Notes: generated by a model from the sequence alone, not told the origin. Counted from the stretch's first letter, positions 1 to 8,958 are shown. The stretch is DNA of 64,000 nucleotides from Microbacterium sp. MYb72 (GCF_002979415.1 NZ_PCOT01000019.1:1-64000); one strand, 5' to 3'. Translations and numbers: made by a program.

Positions 1-3000
1 GTCGACTGCCCGGTGGATCGGACGCTCTCCCCGAACGAGTTCATGGACTGCACGGCCACGTACGTGGTGCAGCAGGCTGACGTGGATGCCGGCGTGCTCG
101 ACAACACGGCCACGTCGACCGGCACCCCGCCCTCGGGCGGCCCCGTGACGTCCGACCCCTCGGCGGCGCACCTCACCGCGGCGCAGACGCCCTCGGTGGC
201 TCTGGTGAAGACCGCGGACCGGACGAACCTCGTCGTCGGTCAGACGATCACGTACACCTTCGCGATCACGAACACGGGCAACGTGACGTTGACCGATACC
301 GCTGTGGTGGAGGGGTCGTTCTCCGGCGCCGGCGCCCTGTCGGCCGTCTCGTGCCCCGCCGATCGGACGCTCGCCCCCGGTGGGGAGCTGGAGTGCACGG
401 CGACGTACGTGGTGCAGCAGGCGGATGTGGATGCCGGTGCGATCGACAACACGGCCACCGCCACGGGCACCCCGCCGTCGCGGACCCCGGTGGTCTCCGC
501 TCCGTCCGAGGCGAAGGTCACGGGTGCGCAGGCTCCCGCGATCACGATCGCGAAGACCGCGAACCGGACGAACCTCGTCGCGGGCGACACGGTGACCTAC
601 TCGTTCCGTGTGACGAACACGGGCAACGTGACCCTGACGGACGCCTCCGTGGTGGAGGGGACCTTCACGGGGGCGGGCTCGCTCTCCGCCGTGACGTGCC
701 CGGCCGACCGGACGCTCTCGCCGGATGAGTTCATGGACTGCACGGCCACGTACGTGGTGCAGCAGGCGGATGTGGATGCCGGCTCGGTCGACAACTCCGC
801 GACCGCGACGGGCGCCCCGCCCACCGGCGACCCGGTGACCTCGGCGCCCTCCGCGGCGAACATCACCGGAACGCAGACTCCGGCGATCTCGATCAAGAAG
901 TCCTCCGACACCGCCGTGCTCGTCGTGGGCGAGACCGTCACGTTCTCGTTCGTCGTCACGAACACCGGCAACGTCACGCTGACGGATGCCGCCGTGCAGG
1001 ATGTCTCCTTCACGGGCGCCGGCACGATCTCGGCCGTGGACTGCCCGGCCGACCGGACGCTGACTCCCGGCGCGCAGATGGTGTGCACGGCGACCTACGT
1101 GGTGCAGCAGGCGGATGTCGATGCGGGTTCCATGGAGAACACCGCGACCGCGACGGGCACCCCGCCCTCCGGTACCCCGGTGACCTCCGACCCGTCGACG
1201 ACGCGTACGCCGTCGGTCCCGGACCCGTCGGTGTCGATCGTCAAGACCGCCGACAAGCGCACGCTGGTGGCCGGCGAGACGGTGACGTACTCGTTCCGTG
1301 TGACGAACACGGGCAACGTGACGCTGACGAACGCCTCGGTCGTGGAGGGGACGTTCTCCGGCGCAGGGGCGCTCTCGGCCGTCGACTGCCCGGTGGATCG
1401 GACGCTCTCGCCGAACGAGTTCATGGACTGCACGGCCACCTACGTGGTGCAGCAGGCGGACGTGGATGCCGGACGCATCACGAACTCCGCGACGTCGACG
1501 GGCACTCCTCCGACGGGTGATCCTGTCGTGTCGGGTCCGTCTGAGGTGAGCATCACCGCGACGCAGTCCCCGGCGATCACGATCGTGAAGTCGGCGGACA
1601 AGACGCAGCTGGTCGCAGGCGAGACCGTGACGTATACGTTCCTCGTGACGAACACGGGCAACGTCACTCTGACCGACGCCTCCGTGGTGGAGGGCGAGTT
1701 CACGGGCGCGGGTGCGCTGTCGGCGCTGGACTGCCCGACGGATCGGACGCTGGCTCCCGGTGGGGAGCTGGAGTGCACGGCGACCTACGTGGTGCAGCAG
1801 GCCGATGTCGATGCCGGCGCGGTGGACAACTCCGCGACCGCGACGGGCAACCCGCCCACCGGCGACCCGGTGGTCTCGGAGCCCTCTGAGGTGAACATCG
1901 CGGCGACGCAGTCCCCGGCGATCACGATCGTGAAGTCGGCCGACAAGACGCAGCTCGTGCTCGGCGAGACCGTGACGTACACGTTCCTCGTGACGAACAC
2001 GGGCAACGTGACCCTGACCGACGCCTCCGTCGTCGAGGGGACGTTCACCGGTGCGGGTGCGCTGTCGGCACTGGACTGCCCGGCGAACCGGACCCTGGCT
2101 CCCGGTGGGGAGCTGGAGTGCACGGCGACGTACGTGGTGCAGCAGGCGGATGTCGATGCCGGTGCGGTGGACAACTCCGCGACCGCCACGGGCACCCCGC
2201 CCACCGGCGACCCGGTGGTCTCGGAGCCCTCTGAGGTGAGCATCGCGGCGACGCAGTCCCCGGCGATCACGATCGTGAAGTCGGCGGACAAGACGCAGCT
2301 GGTCGCGGGGGAGACGGTGACGTACACGTTCCTCGTGACGAACACCGGCAACGTGACCCTGACCGACGCCTCCGTCGTCGAGGGGACGTTCACCGGTGCG
2401 GGTGCGCTGTCGGCGCTGGACTGCCCGACGGATCGGACCCTCGCCCCCGGTGGGGAGCTGGAATGCACGGCCACGTACGTGGTGCAGCAGGCGGACGTCG
2501 ATGCGGGAGCGGTGGACAACTCCGCGACCGCCACGGGCAACCCCCCGACCGGTGGCCCGGTGGTCTCGGCGCCGTCCGCGGTGAACATCGCGGCGACGCA
2601 GTCTCCGGCGATCACGATCGTGAAGTCCTCCGACAAGGCGCAGCTCGTGCTCGGAGAGACGATCACGTATTCGTTCGTCGTCACCAACGCCGGCAACGTC
2701 ACCCTGAGCGACGTGGAGATCGCGGAGGGCGAGTTCACGGGCGCCGGAGACATCTCCGCGGTCGAGTGCCCGGCCGACCGCACGCTCGCACCCGGTGCGC
2801 AGCTGATCTGCACGGCGACGTACGTCGTGCAGCAGGCCGATGTGGACGCGGGGCGCGTGGCGAACACCGCCACCGCGACGGGCACGCCTCCTGGCGGCGA
2901 CCCGATCGAGTCGGACCCGTCGACCACGACGAGCGATGCGACCCCTGCTCCGGCGCTCGCGATCGTGAAGACCGCGGACAAGACCGACCTCGTCGTCGGC

Positions 3001-3762
3001 GAGACCGTGACCTACACGTTCACCGTGACCAACACCGGCAACGTGACGATGTCTGCGGTGGCCGTCGCCGAGGGCGACTTCAGCGGCGCCGGTGAGCTCT
3101 CGGCTCTCGACTGCCCTGACGCACGCACCCTCATCCCCGGTCAGCAGCTCGTCTGCACGGCGACCTACACGGTGCAGCAGGCCGATGTGGATGCCGGTGC
3201 GCTCGAGAACAGCGCGACGGCATCCGGCACCCCGCCCACTGGCGAGCCTGTCGTGACGGACCCGTCCCGTGTCGTCATCGAGGGGTCCCAGAACCCCGCG
3301 CTGTCGCTCGTGAAGGTCGCCGACAAGCAGGTCGCACGGGAAGGCGACACCGTCACCTACACGTTCACGGTGACCAACACCGGCAACGTGACGGTCGCCG
3401 ACGTCGCCATCGCCGAGGGAGCCTTCACCGGCACCGGCGCGCTGTCGACGCCCGTGTGCGCCGACGGTGGACGCAGCCTGGCGCCCGGTGAGAAGGTCGT
3501 CTGCACGGCGACGTACGTCGTGCAGAAGGCCGACGAGAAGAAGGGCTCCCTGGAGAACACGGCGACGGCGACCGGAACGCCTCCGAGTGGACCGAAGATC
3601 GTCTCCGACCCCTCCACAGCGAAGACCGGAGTGCTCGCGGTCGCGCTGCCGCCCACGGGCGGTGAGCTCGCCGTCGGCGCGCTCACGTTCTCGGTGCTGC
3701 TGATGCTGGCGGGCGCCGGACTCGTCGCTCGCACCCGTTCGCGTCGGTCGCGCACCGCATGA
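1..3762 (+). CDS. DUF7507-repeat LPxTG surface protein, 5' truncated by window edge
   Basis: The reading frame is open from base 1, so the true start lies outside the window; about 1250 residues are visible. They form eleven repeats of about 115 residues (345 bp), each carrying a conserved TATYVVQQADVDAG segment and a DRTLxPG/E-x-C element, typical of DUF11/DUF7507 Ig-like surface repeats. The first repeat is cut by the window edge and the last is divergent (VQKADEKKG). The C-terminus has an LPPTG sorting signal, a hydrophobic helix and an Arg-rich tail (RTRSRRSR), so a sortase should link the protein to the wall. Central repeats are almost identical in DNA, which suggests recent tandem duplication and likely copy-number variation. 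The ligand or adhesion target is unknown. Tandem hairpins follow the stop codon. Confidence 0.93.
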   Translation, partial: VDCPVDRTLSPNEFMDCTATYVVQQADVDAGVLDNTATSTGTPPSGGPVTSDPSAAHLTAAQTPSVALVKTADRTNLVVGQTITYTFAITNTGNVTLTDTAVVEGSFSGAGALSAVSCPADRTLAPGGELECTATYVVQQADVDAGAIDNTATATGTPPSRTPVVSAPSEAKVTGAQAPAITIAKTANRTNLVAGDTVTYSFRVTNTGNVTLTDASVVEGTFTGAGSLSAVTCPADRTLSPDEFMDCTATYVVQQADVDAGSVDNSATATGAPPTGDPVTSAPSAANITGTQTPAISIKKSSDTAVLVVGETVTFSFVVTNTGNVTLTDAAVQDVSFTGAGTISAVDCPADRTLTPGAQMVCTATYVVQQADVDAGSMENTATATGTPPSGTPVTSDPSTTRTPSVPDPSVSIVKTADKRTLVAGETVTYSFRVTNTGNVTLTNASVVEGTFSGAGALSAVDCPVDRTLSPNEFMDCTATYVVQQADVDAGRITNSATSTGTPPTGDPVVSGPSEVSITATQSPAITIVKSADKTQLVAGETVTYTFLVTNTGNVTLTDASVVEGEFTGAGALSALDCPTDRTLAPGGELECTATYVVQQADVDAGAVDNSATATGNPPTGDPVVSEPSEVNIAATQSPAITIVKSADKTQLVLGETVTYTFLVTNTGNVTLTDASVVEGTFTGAGALSALDCPANRTLAPGGELECTATYVVQQADVDAGAVDNSATATGTPPTGDPVVSEPSEVSIAATQSPAITIVKSADKTQLVAGETVTYTFLVTNTGNVTLTDASVVEGTFTGAGALSALDCPTDRTLAPGGELECTATYVVQQADVDAGAVDNSATATGNPPTGGPVVSAPSAVNIAATQSPAITIVKSSDKAQLVLGETITYSFVVTNAGNVTLSDVEIAEGEFTGAGDISAVECPADRTLAPGAQLICTATYVVQQADVDAGRVANTATATGTPPGGDPIESDPSTTTSDATPAPALAIVKTADKTDLVVGETVTYTFTVTNTGNVTMSAVAVAEGDFSGAGELSALDCPDARTLIPGQQLVCTATYTVQQADVDAGALENSATASGTPPTGEPVVTDPSRVVIEGSQNPALSLVKVADKQVAREGDTVTYTFTVTNTGNVTVADVAIAEGAFTGTGALSTPVCADGGRSLAPGEKVVCTATYVVQKADEKKGSLENTATATGTPPSGPKIVSDPSTAKTGVLAVALPPTGGELAVGALTFSVLLMLAGAGLVARTRSRRSRTA

Positions 3763-3764
3763 CA

Positions 3765-3807
3765 CCAGGAGACGCCGCAGCACACTCCCCGTGCCGGCGT
3801 CTCCTGG
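3765..3807 (+). terminator. Hairpin after the DUF7507 surface protein gene
   Basis: Perfect 13-bp inverted repeat, arms at 3765-3777 and 3795-3807, three bases after the stop codon. No long T-run follows, so termination efficiency is uncertain, but the position fits an intrinsic terminator for the + strand gene. Confidence 0.65.
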
Positions 3808-3814
3808 CTCCCGC

Positions 3815-3854
3815 TCCGTGCGGGGCCGAGGAGTGGAGGTCGGCCCCGCACGGA
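3815..3854. terminator. Second, stronger hairpin between convergent genes
   Basis: Perfect 15-bp inverted repeat, arms at 3815-3829 and 3840-3854, with a 10-base loop. It lies between the stop of the surface protein (+) and the stop of the desaturase (-) at 3880, so it may act as a bidirectional barrier. Confidence 0.65.
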
Positions 3855-3879
3855 CTCCGGAGATCAGGGTGCGCTCTGA

Positions 3880-4983
3880 TCATCCCCTCGCCAAGCCCAC
3901 GGCGCTCCGCTGCTCCACGAGCGGACAGGTGAACACGTCGCGCTCGCCCAGCCCCACGCGGTTGATGTAGCGGACCACGATCGCGTACGACGCGAGCAGC
4001 CCGACGCGTGTGTACCGCACGTCGTGCGCATCGCAGTACGCGGCGACGACCGGTGCGGCCCTGCGCAGATGCGGCCGAGGCATCGACGGGAAGAGGTGGT
4101 GCTCGACCTGATAGTTGAGCCCGCCCATGGCGAGGTCCAGGAAGCGGCTGCCCTTGACGTTCCTGCTCATCAGCACCTGACGCCGGAGGAAGTCCAGGGT
4201 CATGTCGCGGGGCACCACCGGCATCCCCTTGTGGTTCGGGGCGAACGCGATGCCCATGTAGAACCCGAAGAGCCCCAGCTGCACGGCGAGGAAGACGAAG
4301 GCGATCCCCGGGGAGAGCACGATGAAGACCAGCACCAGGTAGCCGATCATCCGGATGCTGAGGAAGGCGATCTCCGCCCATCTCCTCTCGAGGCGCCCTT
4401 TCGTGAACACCCGCCGGACGCTCGACGCGTGCAGCGACAGCCCCTCGAAGAGGAGGATCGGGAAGAACAGCAGCCCCTGGTGCGCCCGCATCCACGCCAC
4501 GGGCGGGCTGTGGTGCCGTGCCGCCGTCTCCGCCGTGACCGCGATGACGGGGAGCTCGATGTCGGGATCGGAGCCGAGCTTGTTCGGATTGGCGTGGTGG
4601 CGGGTGTGCTTGTGCTGCCACCAGCCGTAGCTCATCCCCACCAGCAGGTCTCCGAGGACGATGCTGACCCAGTCGTTCCAGCGGCCGGACACGAAGATCT
4701 GCCGATGCGCGGCGTCGTGTCCGAGGAACGCGATCTGCGTGAACACGATCGCCAGGACGGCGGCGGTGAACAGCTGCCACCAGGTGTCGCCGATCCAGAC
4801 GAAGGCGATGAGCGTGACCGCCACGGCGAGAGGAGCGGCCACGAGCTTCGTCCAGTAGTAGCCGTATCGGCGGCGCAGCAGACCGAGTCCGCGGATCTGC
4901 TGCGCCAGTTCGGTGAAGGTGCTCGTCGCACGCGGGGCGCTGTCGCGCGGGCGCGTGCGGACGATCGGACGGATGCCGTCCAT
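3880..4983 (-). CDS. Membrane fatty acid desaturase (acyl-lipid/acyl-CoA type)
   Basis: A 367-residue integral membrane di-iron desaturase that would insert a double bond into fatty acyl chains to adjust membrane fluidity. All three histidine boxes are visible: GHDAAH near residue 90, HKHTRHH near residue 130, and QVEHHLF near residue 290. Hydrophobic hairpins lie between them and length is normal for the family. The start has a good ribosome site (GAAGAGG, six bases upstream). The gene follows the 172-residue gene ending at 5008 by only 24 bp, so the two are probably co-transcribed. Desaturases of this class take electrons from a ferredoxin or flavoprotein, but no partner is visible nearby. 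Regiospecificity cannot be read from the sequence. Confidence 0.9.
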   Translation of the reverse strand: MDGIRPIVRTRPRDSAPRATSTFTELAQQIRGLGLLRRRYGYYWTKLVAAPLAVAVTLIAFVWIGDTWWQLFTAAVLAIVFTQIAFLGHDAAHRQIFVSGRWNDWVSIVLGDLLVGMSYGWWQHKHTRHHANPNKLGSDPDIELPVIAVTAETAARHHSPPVAWMRAHQGLLFFPILLFEGLSLHASSVRRVFTKGRLERRWAEIAFLSIRMIGYLVLVFIVLSPGIAFVFLAVQLGLFGFYMGIAFAPNHKGMPVVPRDMTLDFLRRQVLMSRNVKGSRFLDLAMGGLNYQVEHHLFPSMPRPHLRRAAPVVAAYCDAHDVRYTRVGLLASYAIVVRYINRVGLGERDVFTCPLVEQRSAVGLARG

Positions 4984-5007
4984 GATGACCTCTTCTCGGG
5001 CGCCGCC

Positions 5008-5526
5008 CTATGCGCGGACGGCACCGCCCTCTTCGACCCAGTCGTCGATGCGCGCGTCGTCGTCGAGGGCGACCTCCGCAGTGCGACGGGTGAATGCCAC
5101 CGACTCGGCCAGGGCGGCGACGGATGCCGCGCGCTCCTGCTCGCGATCGGAGGCGTCCTGGAAACGGTGGGCCGCGATCTCATGCTCCGCCTGGAGGGCG
5201 GCGCTGATCTCGGCCAGTCGCTCGGCGATCACGGCAGCGAGGCCGTCGCGGAGCTCTTCCAGGTTGGTGTTCGCGATCTCCAGACGACGATCGGCGACAT
5301 GCAGCTCGACGGTCGGGAATCCGTTCGCGGACAGGTGGGCGCGCGTCTCGCTGCCCTGGATCGCGGCGACCTCGTCGCGATCGGTCTTGCGCGTGAACAC
5401 CGCTTCCACGGTGTAGTGGTCGGGAGCGTCATTCGTCATCAGCGTCGCGGGGAGCGAGCCGACGAGGACGGATTCCAGACCCAGCAGGTCGGGGCTGTGC
5501 CCCGCGATCTTCAATTGTGCGTTCAT
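5008..5526 (-). CDS. Hypothetical protein co-transcribed with the desaturase
   Basis: A 172-residue soluble protein of unrecognised family. The first half looks like a mixed alpha/beta domain (segments such as HYTVEAVFTRK and VELHVADRRLEI). The second half is strongly alpha-helical and rich in Ala, Glu and Arg, probably coiled coil. The overall order faintly recalls small ribosome-associated hibernation proteins, but I see no diagnostic motif and do not assign that role. It sits 24 bp upstream of the desaturase in the same direction. No strong Shine-Dalgarno precedes the ATG. A perfect 15-bp inverted repeat ends 13 bases before the start codon, which suggests specific transcriptional control or a structured leader. 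Confidence 0.7.
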   Translation of the reverse strand: MNAQLKIAGHSPDLLGLESVLVGSLPATLMTNDAPDHYTVEAVFTRKTDRDEVAAIQGSETRAHLSANGFPTVELHVADRRLEIANTNLEELRDGLAAVIAERLAEISAALQAEHEIAAHRFQDASDREQERAASVAALAESVAFTRRTAEVALDDDARIDDWVEEGGAVRA

Positions 5527-5538
5527 GTACCGACGTTA

Positions 5539-5574
5539 CGCCCGGTTGCTGTGTGCGCTCACAGCAACCGGGCG
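5539..5574. promoter_or_regulatory. Perfect 15-bp inverted repeat, probable operator
   Basis: Arms 5539-5553 and 5560-5574 are exact reverse complements around the six-base centre TGCGCT. The core TGTGTGCGCTCACA differs by one base from the symmetric LacI-type operator core. It lies just upstream of the unknown gene starting at 5526 (-) and within the divergent promoter region shared with the aldo/keto reductase. A second short palindrome (ACCGGG-TTT-CCCGGT) is at 5607-5621. Confidence 0.6.
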
Positions 5575-5712
5575 TGGATCGGCTCGCGGAGAGGGGTACC
5601 GGCAGTACCGGGTTTCCCGGTGACTCCCGTGCGCACGTGAGCGGTGATGGAATGAGCGTCGAGTCGACGCGGAGTGCCGCGCGATGCGAACCGACCGGAA
5701 GGACTCGCGATC

Positions 5713-6597
5713 ATGATCGACCTCACACTCAACAACGGTGTCGTGCTCCCCGCGCTCGGGCTCGGCGTGTTCCAGAGCCCGCCGGAGGAGACGGCGGCGG
5801 CCGTCGACACCGCCCTGCGCGCGGGATACCGCCACATCGACACGGCGGCCGCGTACCGCAACGAGCGGCAGGTCGGGGAAGGGCTGCGCCGCTCCGGTAT
5901 CCCTCGGGATGAGGTGTTCCTCGAGACGAAGGTGTGGGTCAGCGACTACGGCTACGAGCAGACGCTGCACGCGTTCGAGAAGGCCGTCGGCAAGCTGCAG
6001 GTGGAGACGCTGGATCTGCTCCTGCTGCACCAGCCGGCGCCGACGCGATTCGAGGCCACCGTCGCGGCGTACCGGGCGTTGGAGACTCTGCTCGCGGAGG
6101 GGAGGGTCCGCGCGATCGGCGTCAGCAACTTCATGCCGAACCACCTCGACCGCCTGCTCGCAGAGACGGACGTGGTTCCTGCCGTCAACCAGGTCGAGGT
6201 GCACCCCTACTTCACCCAGCCCGAGGTCCAGGCTGCGAACGCGGCCCACGGCATCCTCACCCAGGCGTGGTCGCCCATCGGCGGCATCACGTTCTACCCG
6301 GGGTGGGGAGACGGCAAGCGCAGCGTGATCGAGGACCCCACGATCGGCGAGATCGCCGCCGCGCACGACAAGAGCCCGGCGCAGATCATGCTCCGCTGGG
6401 GCATCGAGCAGGGGCGTTCGGTCATCCCGAAGTCGGTCAACCCCGCCCGGATCGCCGAGAACCTCGACGTCTTCGACTTCGCGCTGACGGGGGAGGAGCT
6501 CGCCCGCATCGACGCGCTCGACACGGGCGTGCGCGGCGGCCCCGACCCCGATCAGCCCCGCGATGCGTTCTTCGACGTCGTGATCGACGAAGCCTGA
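5713..6597 (+). CDS. Aldo/keto reductase
   Basis: A 294-residue NADPH-dependent oxidoreductase of the AKR superfamily, most like the 2,5-diketo-gluconate reductase/AKR5 group. The catalytic tetrad is complete: Asp43, Tyr48, Lys73 and His106. Motifs GYRHIDTA and the C-terminal nucleotide-binding stretch VIPKSVNPARIAEN are intact. The ATG at 5713 is preferred because GGAAGGA lies nine bases upstream; an upstream in-frame ATG at 5674 would add 13 residues outside the fold. Substrate is unknown; likely a small aldehyde or ketone in the cytosol. It stands alone, divergent from the desaturase unit and convergent with the gene ending at 6645. Confidence 0.92.
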   Translation: MIDLTLNNGVVLPALGLGVFQSPPEETAAAVDTALRAGYRHIDTAAAYRNERQVGEGLRRSGIPRDEVFLETKVWVSDYGYEQTLHAFEKAVGKLQVETLDLLLLHQPAPTRFEATVAAYRALETLLAEGRVRAIGVSNFMPNHLDRLLAETDVVPAVNQVEVHPYFTQPEVQAANAAHGILTQAWSPIGGITFYPGWGDGKRSVIEDPTIGEIAAAHDKSPAQIMLRWGIEQGRSVIPKSVNPARIAENLDVFDFALTGEELARIDALDTGVRGGPDPDQPRDAFFDVVIDEA

Positions 6598-6644
6598 CCC
6601 CGTGACGCGGGCGCCGCTCAGGGAGCCCCGTCTCTCCGAGCGGC

Positions 6645-7148
6645 CTACCCGTGCGCGAGGACCTGCAGCCCGATCACGGCCAGGCCCAGTGCTGCCTCCG
6701 CGCCCAGCGCGACCAGCCGCTGATACCAGGTGAGCGGGATGCGGCGCACGGCTATCCAGCCGATCACGACGAGCGACGCGACGAGGGCGATCGTGCCCGC
6801 GCGCAGCGCAGCCTCTGCGCTCCAGACGCCGAGCCCGGCGAGGCCGAGGAAGACGAACGGCAGGGCGACCGAGCTGAGCGCTCCGAAGCTGGAGCCGAGG
6901 GCGTGGCCGAGCTCCTGGCGGGTGAAGAACCTGCCGTGCACGACGATGTGGGAGACGGCATCCGCGGTGAACACGGCGAGCAGCGTGCCGAGAACGGTGA
7001 CGATCAGGGTGGTGGCGGCCTCGCCGGCGGTGACGTGGCCATGACTCGACAGCGCGAGGACGACGGCGAGTGCGGCGAAGGTGAGGTAGATCCGCTCCTT
7101 CAGATGGGCGGCACGAGCGGCGCGTTCGGTCTCGTCGATCTCTTCCAC
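6645..7148 (-). CDS. Conserved integral membrane protein
   Basis: A 167-residue protein with four predicted membrane helices (around residues 22-40, 45-65, 85-110 and 115-135, plus a C-terminal hydrophobic stretch) and a charged N-terminus (EEIDETERAARAAHLKER). Start is GTG with GGGAG about eight bases upstream. I recognise no catalytic motif. A His/Asp pattern (TADAVSHIVVHGR) between the second and third helices could bind metal, but this is weak. It is convergent with the aldo/keto reductase and divergent from the sigma-factor fusion at 7500. Confidence 0.7.
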   Translation of the reverse strand: MEEIDETERAARAAHLKERIYLTFAALAVVLALSSHGHVTAGEAATTLIVTVLGTLLAVFTADAVSHIVVHGRFFTRQELGHALGSSFGALSSVALPFVFLGLAGLGVWSAEAALRAGTIALVASLVVIGWIAVRRIPLTWYQRLVALGAEAALGLAVIGLQVLAHG

Positions 7149-7499
7149 CCTGCGTCTCCCGATCCGTACGCGTGTTGCCCTGAGCGCGGGCGGCGGCGAA
7201 CCGCTCCGCGCGATTCCGCGATCATCTCATGAGCCGGGTTCTCTTCCCGCACACCGTCAGATTCGCGGTTCGTTCTCGTTGTGTTCAGTGGGGGGCGTCG
7301 ACGAGTCGGGGCGGTCGCGCAGCGAGGGGGTCTCAGCGGCCGCGCCGACTCGTTCCGAGGGCGCGGACACAATCCGACCAGGATGCGGTGATCAGCGCAT
7401 CCGCATCGTAGTGTCGGCGTTATCGGGACGGCGTGTCATCGTCCCGTCGCGTGCCGTGCCCGACGGCGCGCGAAACGGGGGTGCAGCAGGGGAGAGGAA
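7149..7499. other. Gene-free stretch with an 18-bp imperfect inverted repeat
   Basis: A 351-base divergent intergenic region upstream of the sigma-factor fusion. It holds an 18-bp imperfect inverted repeat, arms 7301-7318 and 7336-7353 with 16 matching pairs, and a purine-rich ribosome site directly before 7500. No open frame with good coding character is seen. The hairpin lies between divergent genes, so a regulatory or leader role fits better than a terminator. Confidence 0.45.
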
Positions 7500-8864
7500 A
7501 TGACGGACGGACCAGCGCCCGCTGATCGGCGTGCCCTCGACGACGCACGCGCCCGCGCGGCGAACGAGGGAGACCGCGGTGCCGCGGGAGAGTACCTCGC
7601 CGACAATCTGCCGCACCTGCTGTACATGGCCCGATGGATCGCGAACGGCGTCATCGACCACGAGGATCTGGCGTCCGAGGCGATCACCGCGCTGCTGGGC
7701 GTGTGGGCTCAGGGCACGGGCCCGACGACGAACCCGAACACGTACGTCGCCCGCTCGATGCGCAATCGGGTGATCGACGAGTACCGCTCGCCGCGATCCC
7801 GTGTGCGCGGAGTCATCGACGCGGATGCCGAGATGACGCCCCATGTCGACTCGACGAGGGATGCCGACCTGCACCGCGAGTACCGCTACGTCACGTCTGC
7901 GCTTCGTTCCCTTCCGCCCGACCAGCAGCAGGTGCTCGTCGGGGTCGTCATCGACGGCCGCAAGCCGGCGGAGCTCGAAGCCGAGCTGGGCAGGCCGGCG
8001 TCGGCGATCTACTCGCTCGTGCGGCGGGCGAAGGTCGGGCTGCGCAGGGCGACGCTGCGGGAGATCCTGGAGGACGGCGCCCCTGAGGAGTGCAGACGGG
8101 CAGCCCGACGGCTCCCCGAGACGGTGACCGAACTCGTCGACGATGCGCCGGACTCACGTGGCATGTCGCACATCCGCACCTGCGCCCGGTGTCGCGCCGC
8201 ATGGGCGCGGTTCGGTGCGTTGACGACGCTCTTCGGCGTGATCCCGCTCTTCGTCGTGGGGAGCGTGCTGGATGCTCCGAGCCCTGCCCAGGCCGACGAG
8301 GGGCGCGGTCCCGACGCTGAGAGAGCGCCCGATGCGCCGAGTGCGCGCCGAACGCCCCGCATGCCGAGCACCGTGTCGGGAGCGGTGGCCCGATGGTGGT
8401 CTCGGGTGCCCGCGTCGACCTCCCGTGCCCTCGCCATCCTGTCGATCGTCACCGGAGTGGGGCTTCTCGTGCTCGCCGGAGTGCAGCAGTTCCTTCCGGC
8501 CGGGGCTGATCCGAGGGGGAGCTTCAGCGTGACATCGCACGCGGTCGGGGAGGGGCGCGCGGAGATCGACGTCGCGCTGGATCTGGAGGCAGCGGAGGAC
8601 GTCCGACTGGTTCTGATCCTGCCCGCCGGGATGGCCGTCGTGGAGGTTCCGGAGGGGTGGGACTGCACCACGGGCCCGGCCGGGGCCGTGTGCCAGGCCG
8701 ACGGCGGCGGTGACGGGCGGTTCGTCCTCTCCGACTCCCGCCCTGATGACGAGGGTCGGTACTCGCTCTCGCTGTCGGGTCGGATGGACGATCGTGACGT
8801 GACGGGTCGCGCGCAGGGGGAACTGCGCTCGACCCCGCAGACGGTGCGGGCCTTCGTCGGCTGA
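7500..8864 (+). CDS. ECF-type sigma factor fused to zinc-finger, transmembrane and extracellular domains
   Basis: A 454-residue protein. The N-terminal 190 residues carry sigma region 2 (LASEAITALLGVW to RNRVIDEYRSPRSR) and region 4 (LRSLPPDQQQVLVGVVI and a helix-turn-helix ending in LVRRAKVGLRRA). A zinc-binding HIRTCARC motif near residue 221, of the anti-sigma HxxxCxxC type, follows. A hydrophobic segment (FGVIPLFVVGSVL) and a clear membrane helix near residue 316 (LAILSIVTGVGLLVLAGV) come next, then an outside beta-rich domain. Normally sigma and anti-sigma are separate proteins; here they are one chain, so the sigma would be membrane tethered unless cleaved. The RCC1 surface protein lies 193 bp downstream. 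The ribosome site GGGGAGAGG sits just before the ATG. Confidence 0.85.
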   Translation: MTDGPAPADRRALDDARARAANEGDRGAAGEYLADNLPHLLYMARWIANGVIDHEDLASEAITALLGVWAQGTGPTTNPNTYVARSMRNRVIDEYRSPRSRVRGVIDADAEMTPHVDSTRDADLHREYRYVTSALRSLPPDQQQVLVGVVIDGRKPAELEAELGRPASAIYSLVRRAKVGLRRATLREILEDGAPEECRRAARRLPETVTELVDDAPDSRGMSHIRTCARCRAAWARFGALTTLFGVIPLFVVGSVLDAPSPAQADEGRGPDAERAPDAPSARRTPRMPSTVSGAVARWWSRVPASTSRALAILSIVTGVGLLVLAGVQQFLPAGADPRGSFSVTSHAVGEGRAEIDVALDLEAAEDVRLVLILPAGMAVVEVPEGWDCTTGPAGAVCQADGGGDGRFVLSDSRPDDEGRYSLSLSGRMDDRDVTGRAQGELRSTPQTVRAFVG

Positions 8865-8932
8865 CGCCGTCAGATTCTCGCCGCTGCCTCGTTAACCCAG
8901 GAGAGGGTGCGCTCCGTCAGACGGGCGCGCTC

Positions 8933-8958
8933 TGTCGGAGGGCGAACGCGCTCCGACA
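8933..8958. promoter_or_regulatory. 8-bp inverted repeat upstream of the RCC1 gene
   Basis: TGTCGGAG at 8933-8940 and CTCCGACA at 8951-8958 form a perfect inverted repeat in the 193-base gap between the sigma fusion and the RCC1 surface protein. It could be an operator or the hairpin ending the upstream transcript. No T-run follows. Confidence 0.35.

Noticed and set aside
1785..2981. A 398-codon minus-strand frame in the DUF7507 gene
   Set aside because: It mirrors the 345-bp repeats of the real gene and shows only the reverse-frame image of them.
1..3762. Repeats of the first gene as a CRISPR-like array
   Set aside because: Units are 345 bp, in frame and protein-coding, with no spacer structure.
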